A DNA stretch of 64,000 bases from NCBI RefSeq assembly GCF_900105195.1, contig NZ_FNRX01000002.1:3286001-3350000 (forward strand). Reading direction: 5' to 3'. The notes below the pieces were generated by a model. That model saw only the letters and a list, made by a program, of their open reading frames with translations. It was not told the DNA's origin and did not search any database. Position numbers and translations under genes: made by a program. Of this stretch, positions 7,837-15,905 are shown one piece after another. This DNA is from Rhodococcus pyridinivorans. Lineage in GTDB: Bacteria; Actinomycetota; Actinomycetes; Mycobacteriales; Mycobacteriaceae. How positions within the stretch are numbered: position 1 is the first letter of the stretch; every line of letters begins with the position of its first letter.

Positions 7837-9210
7837 GTGGCAGCCACCGACATCCACACCGCTGATTCCGCCAACGAATCGGCACCCGTTGCGGACGCTT
7901 CGAGCGTCGCAGGCGCTGCGGACTCCGCGGAGGGCACCGCTCCCGGTGCCAAGCCGCCGGCGAAGAAGACCGCTGCGAAGAAGGACCCCGCGAAGAAGGC
8001 GGCCGCCAGGAAGGCTCCTGCGAAGAAGGCAGCCGCCAAGAAGACCACCGCGAAGAAGGCAGCAAAGAAGGCCACGAAGGCTGCGGGTTCGGGCGACGAG
8101 GACTTCGACGCCACCGAGGAAGCGGACCTCGCAGACCTCGAGGTCTCGGAGGGTGATCTCGCCGGCGCCGAGGATGTGGTGGTCGAGGACGACGAGCCCA
8201 GCGAGAAGGACAAGGCCTCGGGCGACTTCGTCTGGGACGAGGAGGAGTCCGAGGCGCTGCGTCAGGCACGCAAGGACGCCGAGCTCACCGCCTCGGCCGA
8301 CTCCGTGCGCGCCTACCTCAAGCAGATCGGCAAGGTCGCCCTCCTCAACGCCGAGGAGGAAGTCGAGCTCGCCAAGCGCATCGAGGCCGGTCTGTACGCG
8401 ACCCACATGCTGCAGCAGCTGGCGGCGAAGGGCGAGAAGCTCCCCGTCGCGCAGCGCCGCGATCTGAACTGGATCTGCCGCGACGGCAACCGGGCCAAGA
8501 ACCACCTGCTCGAGGCGAACCTCCGTCTCGTCGTCTCGCTCGCCAAGCGCTACACCGGCCGCGGCATGGCGTTCCTGGACCTGATCCAGGAAGGCAACCT
8601 CGGTCTGATCCGCGCGGTCGAGAAGTTCGACTACACCAAGGGTTACAAGTTCTCCACCTACGCGACCTGGTGGATCCGTCAGGCCATCACCCGTGCCATG
8701 GCCGACCAGGCCCGCACCATCCGTATCCCGGTGCACATGGTCGAGGTCATCAACAAGCTCGGTCGTATCCAGCGCGAGTTGCTCCAGGATCTGGGCCGCG
8801 AGCCCACGCCCGAGGAGCTCGCCAAGGAAATGGACATCACGCCGGAGAAGGTGCTGGAGATCCAGCAGTACGCGCGTGAGCCCATCTCCCTCGACCAGAC
8901 GATCGGCGACGAGGGCGACAGCCAGCTCGGCGACTTCATCGAGGACTCCGAGGCCGTCGTGGCCGTCGACGCCGTCTCCTTCACCCTGCTGCAGGATCAG
9001 CTGCAGTCGGTGCTCGAGACCCTGTCCGAGCGTGAAGCGGGCGTCGTGCGTCTGCGCTTCGGCCTCACCGACGGCCAGCCGCGTACCCTCGACGAGATCG
9101 GTCAGGTCTACGGCGTGACGCGCGAGCGCATCCGTCAGATCGAGTCGAAGACCATGTCGAAGCTGCGCCACCCGTCGCGGTCGCAGGTGCTGCGCGACTA
9201 CCTCGACTGA
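7837..9210 (+). CDS. sigA: Primary RNA polymerase sigma factor SigA
   Basis: A 457-residue sigma-70 group 1 factor. An N-terminal domain rich in Lys-Lys-Ala repeats (about residues 40-85, histone-tail-like) precedes an acidic region and then sigma region 1.2 ([16 protein letters not shown]), region 2 ([26 protein letters not shown] and [16 protein letters not shown], which recognises and melts the -10), region 3, and region 4 ([20 protein letters not shown], the -35 helix-turn-helix). The GTG at 7837 follows AAAGG at good spacing. A strong terminator follows. It drives housekeeping transcription. Confidence 0.95.
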   Translation: MAATDIHTADSANESAPVADASSVAGAADSAEGTAPGAKPPAKKTAAKKDPAKKAAARKAPAKKAAAKKTTAKKAAKKATKAAGSGDEDFDATEEADLADLEVSEGDLAGAEDVVVEDDEPSEKDKASGDFVWDEEESEALRQARKDAELTASADSVRAYLKQIGKVALLNAEEEVELAKRIEAGLYATHMLQQLAAKGEKLPVAQRRDLNWICRDGNRAKNHLLEANLRLVVSLAKRYTGRGMAFLDLIQEGNLGLIRAVEKFDYTKGYKFSTYATWWIRQAITRAMADQARTIRIPVHMVEVINKLGRIQRELLQDLGREPTPEELAKEMDITPEKVLEIQQYAREPISLDQTIGDEGDSQLGDFIEDSEAVVAVDAVSFTLLQDQLQSVLETLSEREAGVVRLRFGLTDGQPRTLDEIGQVYGVTRERIRQIESKTMSKLRHPSRSQVLRDYLD

Positions 9211-9218
9211 CATCCGTC

Positions 9219-9262
9219 ACGAAGAACGAGGGCCATCCGATCGGGCGGCCCTCGTTCTTCGT
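9219..9262. terminator. Terminator after sigA
   Basis: A perfect 16-bp inverted repeat (9219-9234 with 9247-9262, arm ACGAAGAACGAGGGCC) has a 12-base loop and starts 8 bases after the sigA stop. The flanks read CGTTCTTCGTT on the plus strand. It also lies downstream of the minus-strand antiporter gene and may serve both directions. Confidence 0.85.
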
Positions 9263-9308
9263 TCCGGACCCCGAGGTCAGCAGAAGAAGGCCGCTGGAGA
9301 AGGGGCCG

Positions 9309-10523
9309 CTAGAGAAGCTCCGGTTCGTCTCCGGGAAGGCGCTGTCGCTCGTCACCTCCGGGGAGTCGTGTGGATGCGAACCGCATCACCGGTTCGACGA
9401 CCCGCGCGGCCACCGGACCGAGCACGGCGGTGATCATCACGTATGCCGAAGCGATCGCCGCGAGGCGACTGTCGACGTGTCCGGAGGCGACGGCCAGCCC
9501 GGCGATCACGATAGAAAACTCTCCCCGGGCGATGAGTGCCGCGCCGGCGCGCGCCCGGCCCATCACGGCGATACCGTGACGGGCCGCCGCGATCCATCCG
9601 GTGACGAGCTTCGTCAGCGCGGTCAGCACGGCCAGCAGGATCGCCCAGCCGAGCACCGGCGGTATCGCCGTCGGATCGGTGTTCAGCCCGAAGAAGACGA
9701 AGAAGATGGCGGCGAACAGGTCGCGGAGCGGTTCGAGGACCCGGACCGCGTTGTGTGCCGTCGAACCGGAGATGGCGATGCCCAGCAGGAAGGCGGCCAC
9801 GGCCGCGGACACCTGCAGGGCCGACGCGATCCCCGCCACCAGCAGCGCTGCGCCGAGCAGCTTGAGCAACAGCGTTTCCCGATCGGGGCTGTCGAGCACG
9901 ACCGAGACGTAGCGCCCGTATCGCACCACCAGCACCAACACCACGGTGACGAGACCGAGTGAGATCGCGACGGCTTCGAGGCCGCCGAGCAGACTCACGC
10001 CCGCCAGGATCGCAGTGAGGATCGGGAGGTAGACGGCCATCGCGAGATCCTCGAAGACGAGGATCGACAGGACGACCGGTGTCTCGCGGTTGCCGAGGCG
10101 CCCCAGATCGGCGAGGACCTTCGCCACGATCCCGGACGACGAGATGTAGGTGACACCCGCAAGCACGAAGGAGCCGATGGGTCCGAGACCCAGGATCAGC
10201 GCGATGGCGGCTCCCGGCACCGCGTTCAGGGCGAGGTCGAGCAGGCCTGCCATCCGAGAGCGTCGCAGGCCGCTGATCAACTCGTTCGCGGTGTACTCGA
10301 GACCGAGCAGCAACAGCAGCAGGACCACGCCGATCTCGCTGGCGATGTGACTGAACGCCCCGATATCGCCGAGCTGGATGAAGCCACCATTGCCGAAGCA
10401 CAGGCCGCCGATCAGATAGAACGGGATCGGCGACATGCCGATCCGCGCCGCGAGCCGTCCGAGGACGCCGAGTCCGAAGAACACCGCACCCAGTTCGATG
10501 AGTGCGAGTGTCGTCGTGTCCAT
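9309..10523 (-). CDS. CPA2 monovalent cation/proton antiporter (KhtU-like)
   Basis: A 404-residue polytopic membrane protein with about 12 helices over its whole length (LALIELGAVFFGLGVLGRLA at the start). Conserved CPA2 features are FEDLAMAVYLPI (ion-site Asp), GLGPIGSFVLAGVTYISSSGIVAKVL, and RGEFSIVIAGLA near the end. It lacks its own RCK domain; the gene immediately upstream encodes one. The pair resembles Bacillus KhtU-KhtT, which exports K+ in exchange for H+. The ATG at 10523 lies 9 bp after the regulator's stop, indicating an operon. Confidence 0.85.
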   Translation of the reverse strand: MDTTTLALIELGAVFFGLGVLGRLAARIGMSPIPFYLIGGLCFGNGGFIQLGDIGAFSHIASEIGVVLLLLLLGLEYTANELISGLRRSRMAGLLDLALNAVPGAAIALILGLGPIGSFVLAGVTYISSSGIVAKVLADLGRLGNRETPVVLSILVFEDLAMAVYLPILTAILAGVSLLGGLEAVAISLGLVTVVLVLVVRYGRYVSVVLDSPDRETLLLKLLGAALLVAGIASALQVSAAVAAFLLGIAISGSTAHNAVRVLEPLRDLFAAIFFVFFGLNTDPTAIPPVLGWAILLAVLTALTKLVTGWIAAARHGIAVMGRARAGAALIARGEFSIVIAGLAVASGHVDSRLAAIASAYVMITAVLGPVAARVVEPVMRFASTRLPGGDERQRLPGDEPELL

Positions 10524-10532
10524 TCTGCGGGA

Positions 10533-11015
10533 TCAGCCGTTGCGCAGGATCCTGGCGGCCGCGTCGAGACCGTCGGCCGTTCCGACCGTCACCAGGATGT
10601 CCCCACCCGTGAGAACGAAGTCGGGTGTCGGGGACGGCATGACCTGACCGGCACGCATCACGGCCACGACGGACACACCGGTGCGGGTGCGCAACGCGGT
10701 GTCGCCCAGTACCGCTCCGTCGAACCGTGAATCCTCGTGGATGTGGAGCTGGCGGGTGAGGATTCCGGGCAGGTCGCGGTGGTCGTCACGCAACTGGGCG
10801 ACGAGCTGTGGGGCACCGAGCAGATTGCTGAGCGTCGCCGCCTCCTCGACGGTGAGAGGCAGGGAGGCCGCACACGCGTCGGGGTCGCCCGCCTTCGAGA
10901 TGATGAGGTCGCTGTGACCGTCCCGATGGGTGATCACCCCGATGCGGCGCCCGGAGGCCAGTTCGAAGTCCTTGCGTACACCGATCCCGGGAAGCGGCGT
11001 CACGTCGACGATCAT
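10533..11015 (-). CDS. KhtT-like RCK_C regulatory subunit of the K+/H+ antiporter
   Basis: A 160-residue soluble protein with an N-terminal domain (MIVDVTPLPGIGVRKDFELA, a signature of the KhtT family) and a C-terminal RCK_C (TrkA_C) domain (LRTRTGVSVVAVMR, PDFVLTGGDILVTVGT). KhtT subunits bind nucleotides such as c-di-AMP and control the antiporter. The ATG at 11015 begins the conserved MIVDVTPLPG; the longer frame would overlap the DUF952 gene. It lies between DUF952 (10-bp gap) and the antiporter (9-bp gap). Confidence 0.85.
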   Translation of the reverse strand: MIVDVTPLPGIGVRKDFELASGRRIGVITHRDGHSDLIISKAGDPDACAASLPLTVEEAATLSNLLGAPQLVAQLRDDHRDLPGILTRQLHIHEDSRFDGAVLGDTALRTRTGVSVVAVMRAGQVMPSPTPDFVLTGGDILVTVGTADGLDAAARILRNG

Positions 11016-11025
11016 GGTCGAAAGA

Positions 11026-11406
11026 CTAGTCCTCCGGACCGACGGCATCCGCTCGCTCCCGGTCGAGGGGCGGGAACCGACCGTCCGGTCCCGGCAGGTA
11101 GGGCGTCACCTCCACAACGACGTCGACGGGCAGGGGCCCGTAGAGGTGCGGAAAGCGCATCGACTCCGGGTCCTCCGGTACGCCGGGTTCGAAACGGAGC
11201 GGGTCGACGAGGCGCGTCGGGTCGACGCGCAGCAGGAGGAGGTCCGTGCGGCCTGCGTACAACCGGTCGGCGGGCAGGTGCACCTGGTGCGGGGTCGACA
11301 GGTGGACGAAACCCTGGGTCCCGAGGGAGTCCGGCACGACCGCCCCGAGGGGTCGGAAGTGGTCCCAGTCGTCGCGGGAGATGATGTGCAGCAGGGTCTC
11401 GGTCAT
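11026..11406 (-). CDS. DUF952 family protein
   Basis: A 126-residue DUF952 protein; no activity is established for it. The fold is related to ADP-ribosyl-binding enzymes. Conserved segments are LLHIISRDDW, GFVHLSTPHQV (FIHxS motif), LLLLRVDPTRL and RFPHLYGPLP. The ATG at 11406 begins exactly at the family start. It is the first gene of the three-gene unit with the KhtT/KhtU pair; whether it acts on potassium transport is not known. Confidence 0.85.
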   Translation of the reverse strand: MTETLLHIISRDDWDHFRPLGAVVPDSLGTQGFVHLSTPHQVHLPADRLYAGRTDLLLLRVDPTRLVDPLRFEPGVPEDPESMRFPHLYGPLPVDVVVEVTPYLPGPDGRFPPLDRERADAVGPED

Positions 11407-11554
11407 GGCGTCATTGTGCGTCGGACAGCCCGTCCGGGGCGTTTCCGGCCCCCTCGGGCTCTGCGCTGTGAGCGAACACACCGTGCGGAAAACGGCCATG
11501 TCGAAGCATTTTCGCTGTTCGATGCGTGAAACACGCCACCATTGGGCATCCAGG

Positions 11555-11580
11555 GGAACAACACGTGAATACGAATCGTC
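11555..11580 (+). promoter_or_regulatory. Possible ECF-sigma promoter for DUF7455
   Basis: GGAAC (11555-11559), 17 bases, then CGTC (11577-11580) resembles the sigB and DUF4193 elements but with a weaker -10. It lies about 85 bases before the DUF7455 start. The 258-bp divergent gap 11407-11664 otherwise holds no gene that I can support. Confidence 0.4.
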
Positions 11581-11664
11581 TGTCAGAGTAGATCCACCGC
11601 GCCGGCCGGTGCGGCGGACCAGACCCCGGCACCCGATATGAGCGGTGGCCAGTTTGGAGGAGTC

Positions 11665-11859
11665 ATGCCCGGTACGTTGACCAGCCCGAAATTGACCGCT
11701 GCAGATCGCTGCGATCGGTGCAATGCCGCCGCTCGTGTCCGCGCCGTCCTTCCGACCGGCGGAGAACTGTTGTTCTGCGGGCACCACGCGAACGAGCACA
11801 CCGACCGCCTCCGTGAACTCGGAGCGACGATCGTGAGCGAGTCCGACGCCACCGTGTGA
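11665..11859 (+). CDS. DUF7455 small Cys-rich protein
   Basis: A 64-residue protein conserved in actinobacteria next to sigA; function unknown. It has a CDRC pair in AADRCDRCNAAARVRAV and a distal FCGHHANEH, a combination that could bind one zinc ion. The ATG at 11665 follows GGAGGA with five bases of spacing, a strong ribosome site. A bidirectional terminator separates it from the convergent helicase. Confidence 0.8.
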   Translation: MPGTLTSPKLTAADRCDRCNAAARVRAVLPTGGELLFCGHHANEHTDRLRELGATIVSESDATV

Positions 11860-11894
11860 TCCGCCGTCCGGAACCACGGTTCCGAGACCCGACC

Positions 11895-11928
11895 GAACGG
11901 GCGACCACCTCGAGGTGGTCGCCCGTTC
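11895..11928. terminator. Bidirectional terminator between DUF7455 and helicase
   Basis: A perfect 16-bp inverted repeat (11895-11910 with 11913-11928, arm GAACGGGCGACCACCT) with only a CG between arms, followed by CTCGTCGTC. It ends seven bases before the helicase stop codon. Confidence 0.8.
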
Positions 11929-11934
11929 TCGTCG

Positions 11935-13662
11935 TCACCAACTGCGCAGGATCGCGATCCGGTCGCGCAGTTGCTCGGCGGTCGCCATCGCCGTCGGCGG
12001 ACCACCGCACTGGCGACGCAGTTCGCCGTGGATCACCCCGTGCGGCTTCCTGGTCCGGTGGTGCACGACCGCGACGAGCGAGTTGAGTTCGCGACGGAGC
12101 TGGGCGAGGGTGTCGGCGGTCTCGACACGCTCGGTCACCTGGGGCGGCGGCGTGGGTGCCGGTTCAGCCTTCGGCTTGTTCAGCTGCTGTTCCTGACGCT
12201 GACGCAGCAGCGCCCGCATCTGTTCCGCGTCGAGCAGACCCGGGAGCCCCAGATAATCGGCCTCCTCGTCGGAACCCGCGAATGTCGCGGTGCCGAAAGA
12301 GGATCCGTCGTAGATGACCTGATCGAGTTCGGCGTCCGCCCCGAGCGAGTGGTAGGCCTTCTCGTCCTCGCCGGGCTCGTCCTTGCGCCGGTTCGCGTCG
12401 GCGAGCAGCTCGTCGTCGAAGCCCTCCTTGACCCGGTGCGGCTTGCCGAGGACGTGGTCGCGCTGGGCCTCGAGCTGGCTGGCGAGCTCGAGCAGCACCG
12501 GCACGGACGGCAGGAAGACACTGGCCGTCTCCCCCTTGCGGCGCGACCGCACGAAGCGGCCGATGGCCTGCGCGAAGAACAACGGGGTCGAGGCGCTGGT
12601 CGCGTACACACCCACCGCCAGTCGCGGGACGTCGACGCCCTCGGACACCATGCGCACGGCGACCATCCACCTCTGGTTGCCCTCGCTGAACTGCGAGATG
12701 CGGTCGGAGGCGGTGGGATCGTCCGAGAGCACGACGGTCGGCATCTCGCCGGTGATCGACTCGAGGATCTTCGCGTACGCACGCGCGGTGGTCTGGTCGG
12801 TGGCGATGACGAGCCCACCGGCGTCCGGCATGCCGCCGGCACGCAGCTGCTGCAGACGGGTGTTCGCCGCCCCCAGCACCGCAGGAATCCAGTCGCCTTG
12901 GGGGTCGAGGGCCGTCCGCCACGCCCGGGCCGTCTGCTCGGCGCTGAGAGGCTCTCCCAGTCGCGCGGTGAACTCCTCCCCCGCACTCGTGCGCCAGCGC
13001 GCCTCGCCCGAGTACGCGAGGAATACGACGGGGCGCACGACGCCGTCGGCGAGTGCGTCGGCGTAGCCGTAGGCGTGGTCGGCCTTGGACTGCAGCAGAC
13101 CGTCCTCGTTCGGTTCGTAGCTCACGAACGGGATCGCACTGTCGTCGCTGCGGAAGGGCGTACCGGTCAGTGCCAGACGGCGGGTCGCGTCCCCGAACGC
13201 CTCGAGAATGCCCTCACCCCAGCTCTTCGCGTCGCCACCGTGGTGGATCTCGTCGAGGATCACCAGGGTGCGACGCGCCTCCGTGCGCACACGGTGCTTG
13301 AACGGGTGCGAGGCGATCTGCGCGTAGGTGACCACGACGCCCTGGTAGTCGCTCGATGTCTGCCCGGTGGAATTCGTGAAGTTCGAGTCGAGCGCGATGC
13401 CGATGCGGGCCGCGGCACCCGCCCACTGGTGCTTGAGGTGCTCCGTGGGGGCGACCACCGTGATCTGGTCGACCGTCCGGTCGCGCAGCAGCTCCGACGC
13501 CACCCGGAGGGCGAAGGTCGTCTTACCGGCGCCCGGGGTCGCGACGGCGAGGAAGTCGCGCGGCTTCGTCGCGAGGTACTTGGTGAGGGCGCGGCGCTGC
13601 CAGGCACGTAGCTGGGCCACAGGGGCGGAGGTCGTAGCTTGTCCGACGGTTTCGGTGCTCAC
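11935..13662 (-). CDS. DEIH-box superfamily 2 helicase
   Basis: A 575-residue SF2 helicase. Motif I is ATPGAGKTTFAL, motif II DEIH (LVILDEIHHGGD), motif III TGTPFRSDD, and motif VI QAIGRFVRSRRKGE; a RecA-like C-terminal lobe (MVSEGVDVPRLAVGVYAT) resembles those of restriction or XPB-type enzymes. The last 150 residues are charged and family-specific, ending in a coiled region with LAQLRRELNSLVAVVHH. The polynucleotide substrate is unknown. The GTG at 13662 follows AAGGAG. No methylase or nuclease gene is nearby, so it is not evidently part of a restriction system. Confidence 0.85.
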   Translation of the reverse strand: MSTETVGQATTSAPVAQLRAWQRRALTKYLATKPRDFLAVATPGAGKTTFALRVASELLRDRTVDQITVVAPTEHLKHQWAGAAARIGIALDSNFTNSTGQTSSDYQGVVVTYAQIASHPFKHRVRTEARRTLVILDEIHHGGDAKSWGEGILEAFGDATRRLALTGTPFRSDDSAIPFVSYEPNEDGLLQSKADHAYGYADALADGVVRPVVFLAYSGEARWRTSAGEEFTARLGEPLSAEQTARAWRTALDPQGDWIPAVLGAANTRLQQLRAGGMPDAGGLVIATDQTTARAYAKILESITGEMPTVVLSDDPTASDRISQFSEGNQRWMVAVRMVSEGVDVPRLAVGVYATSASTPLFFAQAIGRFVRSRRKGETASVFLPSVPVLLELASQLEAQRDHVLGKPHRVKEGFDDELLADANRRKDEPGEDEKAYHSLGADAELDQVIYDGSSFGTATFAGSDEEADYLGLPGLLDAEQMRALLRQRQEQQLNKPKAEPAPTPPPQVTERVETADTLAQLRRELNSLVAVVHHRTRKPHGVIHGELRRQCGGPPTAMATAEQLRDRIAILRSW

Positions 13663-13757
13663 CGGTTTCTCGTGCTCCTTGTCCGCTTCGCTCGGGTCGG
13701 TGCCACCGCACTCGTCCGGGCGCCGACCGTCATGGAGCCTATCGTCTCGGAGCCCGT

Positions 13758-13789
13758 GAACCCGCCGAAGCCGCGGCGTCGGCGGGTTC
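13758..13789. other. Strong hairpin in a divergent intergenic region
   Basis: An 11-bp perfect inverted repeat (GAACCCGCCGA, 13758-13768, with 13779-13789) encloses a GC-rich 10-base loop. It stands in the 211-bp gap between the divergent helicase and BrkB genes, where no terminator is expected. No T tract follows. The remainder of the gap shows no gene. Confidence 0.5.
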
Positions 13790-13873
13790 TCCGAGGACTG
13801 CGTGGCAGAATTCGAGAGGCCCTCACCTGCCTGTGCGCGCACGCGAGCGTGTCTTCAGGAATTCTGGAAGTAG

Positions 13874-15229
13874 ATGAACGACACACCACGATCCCCCGCA
13901 CAGGCACCCTCCGGCCGCGTTCGCCGCGCGGTCGGAAAGGGCTGGAAGGTCGTGACGCACACCCTGTCGTCGGCCTGGGACCACTCGATCTTCAGCAAGG
14001 CGGCGACCGCGGCCTTCTGGCAGACCCTCTCACTGCCGCCCCTGTTGCTCGGTCTGCTCGGCAGTCTCGGTTACGTCGGTGGCTGGTTCGGTCCCGACAC
14101 GGTGGAGATCATCACGTCGAAGACCGTCACCTTCCTCCGCTCGGTCTTCAGCGACAGCGTGGTCGACCAGATCATCGAACCCACGGTCGAGGACGTCCTC
14201 CGTCGGGGTCGCGCCGACGTGATGTCGTTGGGCTTCGTGTTGTCGCTGTGGGCAGGATCGTCGGCGATCTCGACGTTCGTGGATTCGATCGTCGAAGCGC
14301 ACCACCAGCAGGACCATCGCCACCCGGTGTGGCAGCGGATCTTCGGGCTGCTCCTCTACGTGATCTTCCTGATCCTGGCGGTGTTCACGATGCCGCTCGT
14401 CGCGCTCGGACCCACTCTGATCGGCCGGTTGCTGCCCGACGCCTGGTTCGATGTCGGCTCACGGATCATCGACACCTTCTACTTCCCCGCGGTGGGTCTG
14501 CTCCTACTGATCGGTCTGACGACCCTGTACAAGGTGGCGCTGCCGAAGTCACTGCCGTGGCACCGACTGCTCGGTGGCGCGGTGCTGGCCGGGGTGTTCT
14601 TCCTCGCGTCGAGCGTGATCCTGCGGTGGTACCTGACGTGGGTCGCGGCCACGGGTTACACCTACGGTGCGCTCGCCGCCCCGATCGCGTTCCTGTTGTT
14701 CACGTTCTTCCTGGGGTTCGCCGTGGTCCTCGGAGCGGAGTTCAACGCCACGGTGCAACAGTTCTGGCCGGCGCGCGCCACGCGTCTGGAGCAGTGGCGG
14801 ATCTGGCTCGCGGAGCAGTCGGCCCGTGATCCGTCGCCCGACAGCGGACCGGTGACGAACCTCACCCGCCGGTTGACGAGCTCCACGACCATCCGGCTGT
14901 CGGACCTGATCCGGCCCGGGGATCGCCAACCCGAGTCGTGGCCGATCGACGGGAAACCCGTCGAGTCGGATGCGGCGCCGGACGATCGGCCTGCCCCCCA
15001 CGACGACACTGCTCCCCACGACGACACTGCCTCGCACGACGACACTGCCTCGCACGACGACAAGGCCGGGGGATCCGAAGTTCCCCCGGCCCAGACCGAA
15101 CTGTTGACGGTGGAGGCAGTATCACCGTCTTCGCCGGCAGCAAGACCGTCGCCAGAATCACCCGACGCCGCGGCGGACGACGAGGTATTCCACCAGGTGT
15201 CTCAGTCGCCCTTGCGCAAACCGTCGTAG
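13874..15229 (+). CDS. YihY/BrkB-family membrane protein
   Basis: A 451-residue protein equivalent to Rv2707. About six transmembrane helices span residues 50-290 (LPPLLLGLLGSLGYVGGWFG, IFGLLLYVIFLILAVFTMPL, APIAFLLFTFFLGFAVVLGAE). The last 130 residues are hydrophilic and disordered, including four near-identical APHDDT/ASHDDT units. The family was once labelled RNase BN in error; its function is unknown. The ATG at 13874 is nine bases after GGAAG. Its 3' end overlaps the convergent DUF3039 gene by 28 bp. Confidence 0.8.
   Translation: MNDTPRSPAQAPSGRVRRAVGKGWKVVTHTLSSAWDHSIFSKAATAAFWQTLSLPPLLLGLLGSLGYVGGWFGPDTVEIITSKTVTFLRSVFSDSVVDQIIEPTVEDVLRRGRADVMSLGFVLSLWAGSSAISTFVDSIVEAHHQQDHRHPVWQRIFGLLLYVIFLILAVFTMPLVALGPTLIGRLLPDAWFDVGSRIIDTFYFPAVGLLLLIGLTTLYKVALPKSLPWHRLLGGAVLAGVFFLASSVILRWYLTWVAATGYTYGALAAPIAFLLFTFFLGFAVVLGAEFNATVQQFWPARATRLEQWRIWLAEQSARDPSPDSGPVTNLTRRLTSSTTIRLSDLIRPGDRQPESWPIDGKPVESDAAPDDRPAPHDDTAPHDDTASHDDTASHDDKAGGSEVPPAQTELLTVEAVSPSSPAARPSPESPDAAADDEVFHQVSQSPLRKPS
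14993..15064 (+). repeat. 18-bp in-frame repeat, 4 copies, in the BrkB-like gene
   Basis: Four consecutive 18-bp units (14993, 15011, 15029, 15047) encode APHDDT, APHDDT, ASHDDT and ASHDDK. The array keeps the frame and lies in the disordered tail, so copy number could vary without breaking the protein. Confidence 0.85.
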
Positions 15230-15438
15230 ACTTTCTTGCATTCGGGGCACACCGGCGAGCCGGGCTTCGGCGACCGGGTCACCGGAAAGACCTCACCGCA
15301 CAGCGCGACCACATGGGTACCCATGACCGCACTCTCGGCGATCTTGTTCTTCTTCACGTAGTGGAAGAACTTCGGGGTGTCGTCGTCGGTCGTTTCGTCG
15401 GTGGTGGTATCCGGCCGTTCCTTGATATCCGTGCTCAC
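15202..15438 (-). CDS. DUF3039 small zinc-binding protein
   Basis: A 78-residue protein (Rv2708c-like) of unknown function. It contains AVMGTHVVALCGEVFPVTRSP and a CPEC motif (PVCPECKKVYDGLR), likely a zinc site made of the upstream Cys/His plus CPEC. The GTG at 15438 is chosen from the conserved length. Its end overlaps the BrkB-like gene, and its start faces the divergent DUF3099 gene 73 bp away. Confidence 0.8.
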   Translation of the reverse strand: MSTDIKERPDTTTDETTDDDTPKFFHYVKKNKIAESAVMGTHVVALCGEVFPVTRSPKPGSPVCPECKKVYDGLRKGD

Positions 15439-15511
15439 GTGTCCATGATGCCGCACGGAAGGGCCGGATGTGTATGTGCGTGCGACGGCCCGGCGTGGGA
15501 AGGTGGAAGAC

Positions 15512-15871
15512 ATGGCGAGAACTCACGGTTTCGGCGGATCCCCCGAGAACGGATCGCCCGACAACCCGGTTCTGATCACCGCGGCGGAGGCGTCGCTCGA
15601 GGATCAGCACCGAGCACGGGTTCGCAAGTACCTCACCATCATGTCGGTCCGCATCCCCGCCCTGCTGCTGGCGGCGATCGCGTACGGCGTATGGGCCAAT
15701 CCCTGGATCTCGATGGCGATCATCGGGGTGTCGATCCCGCTGCCGTGGATCGCCGTCCTCATCGCCAACGACCGGCCGCCGCGCCGCAAGGACGAACCGA
15801 GCCGCTGGGACGGCCGCTTCGACGATGCCCCGGCGATCGAGTCGTCCCGCCACCATGTGATCGACGGCTGA
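15512..15871 (+). CDS. DUF3099 membrane protein
   Basis: A 119-residue protein (Rv2709-like), function unknown. Two adjacent transmembrane helices lie at about residues 44-62 (IPALLLAAIAYGVWA) and 66-84 (ISMAIIGVSIPLPWIAVLIA), with polar ends. The N-terminal segment ITAAEASLEDQHRARVRKYL is typical of the family. The ATG at 15512 follows GGAAGGTGGAAG. Confidence 0.8.
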   Translation: MARTHGFGGSPENGSPDNPVLITAAEASLEDQHRARVRKYLTIMSVRIPALLLAAIAYGVWANPWISMAIIGVSIPLPWIAVLIANDRPPRRKDEPSRWDGRFDDAPAIESSRHHVIDG

Positions 15872-15905
15872 CAGGGACCCCGGACGGGACGCTTGCGAGA
15901 ATGTC

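Noticed and set aside
11935..13662. Type I restriction or defence helicase
   Set aside because: Motif VI and the C-terminal lobe resemble such enzymes, but no nuclease, methylase or specificity gene is nearby and the locus is in conserved housekeeping order.
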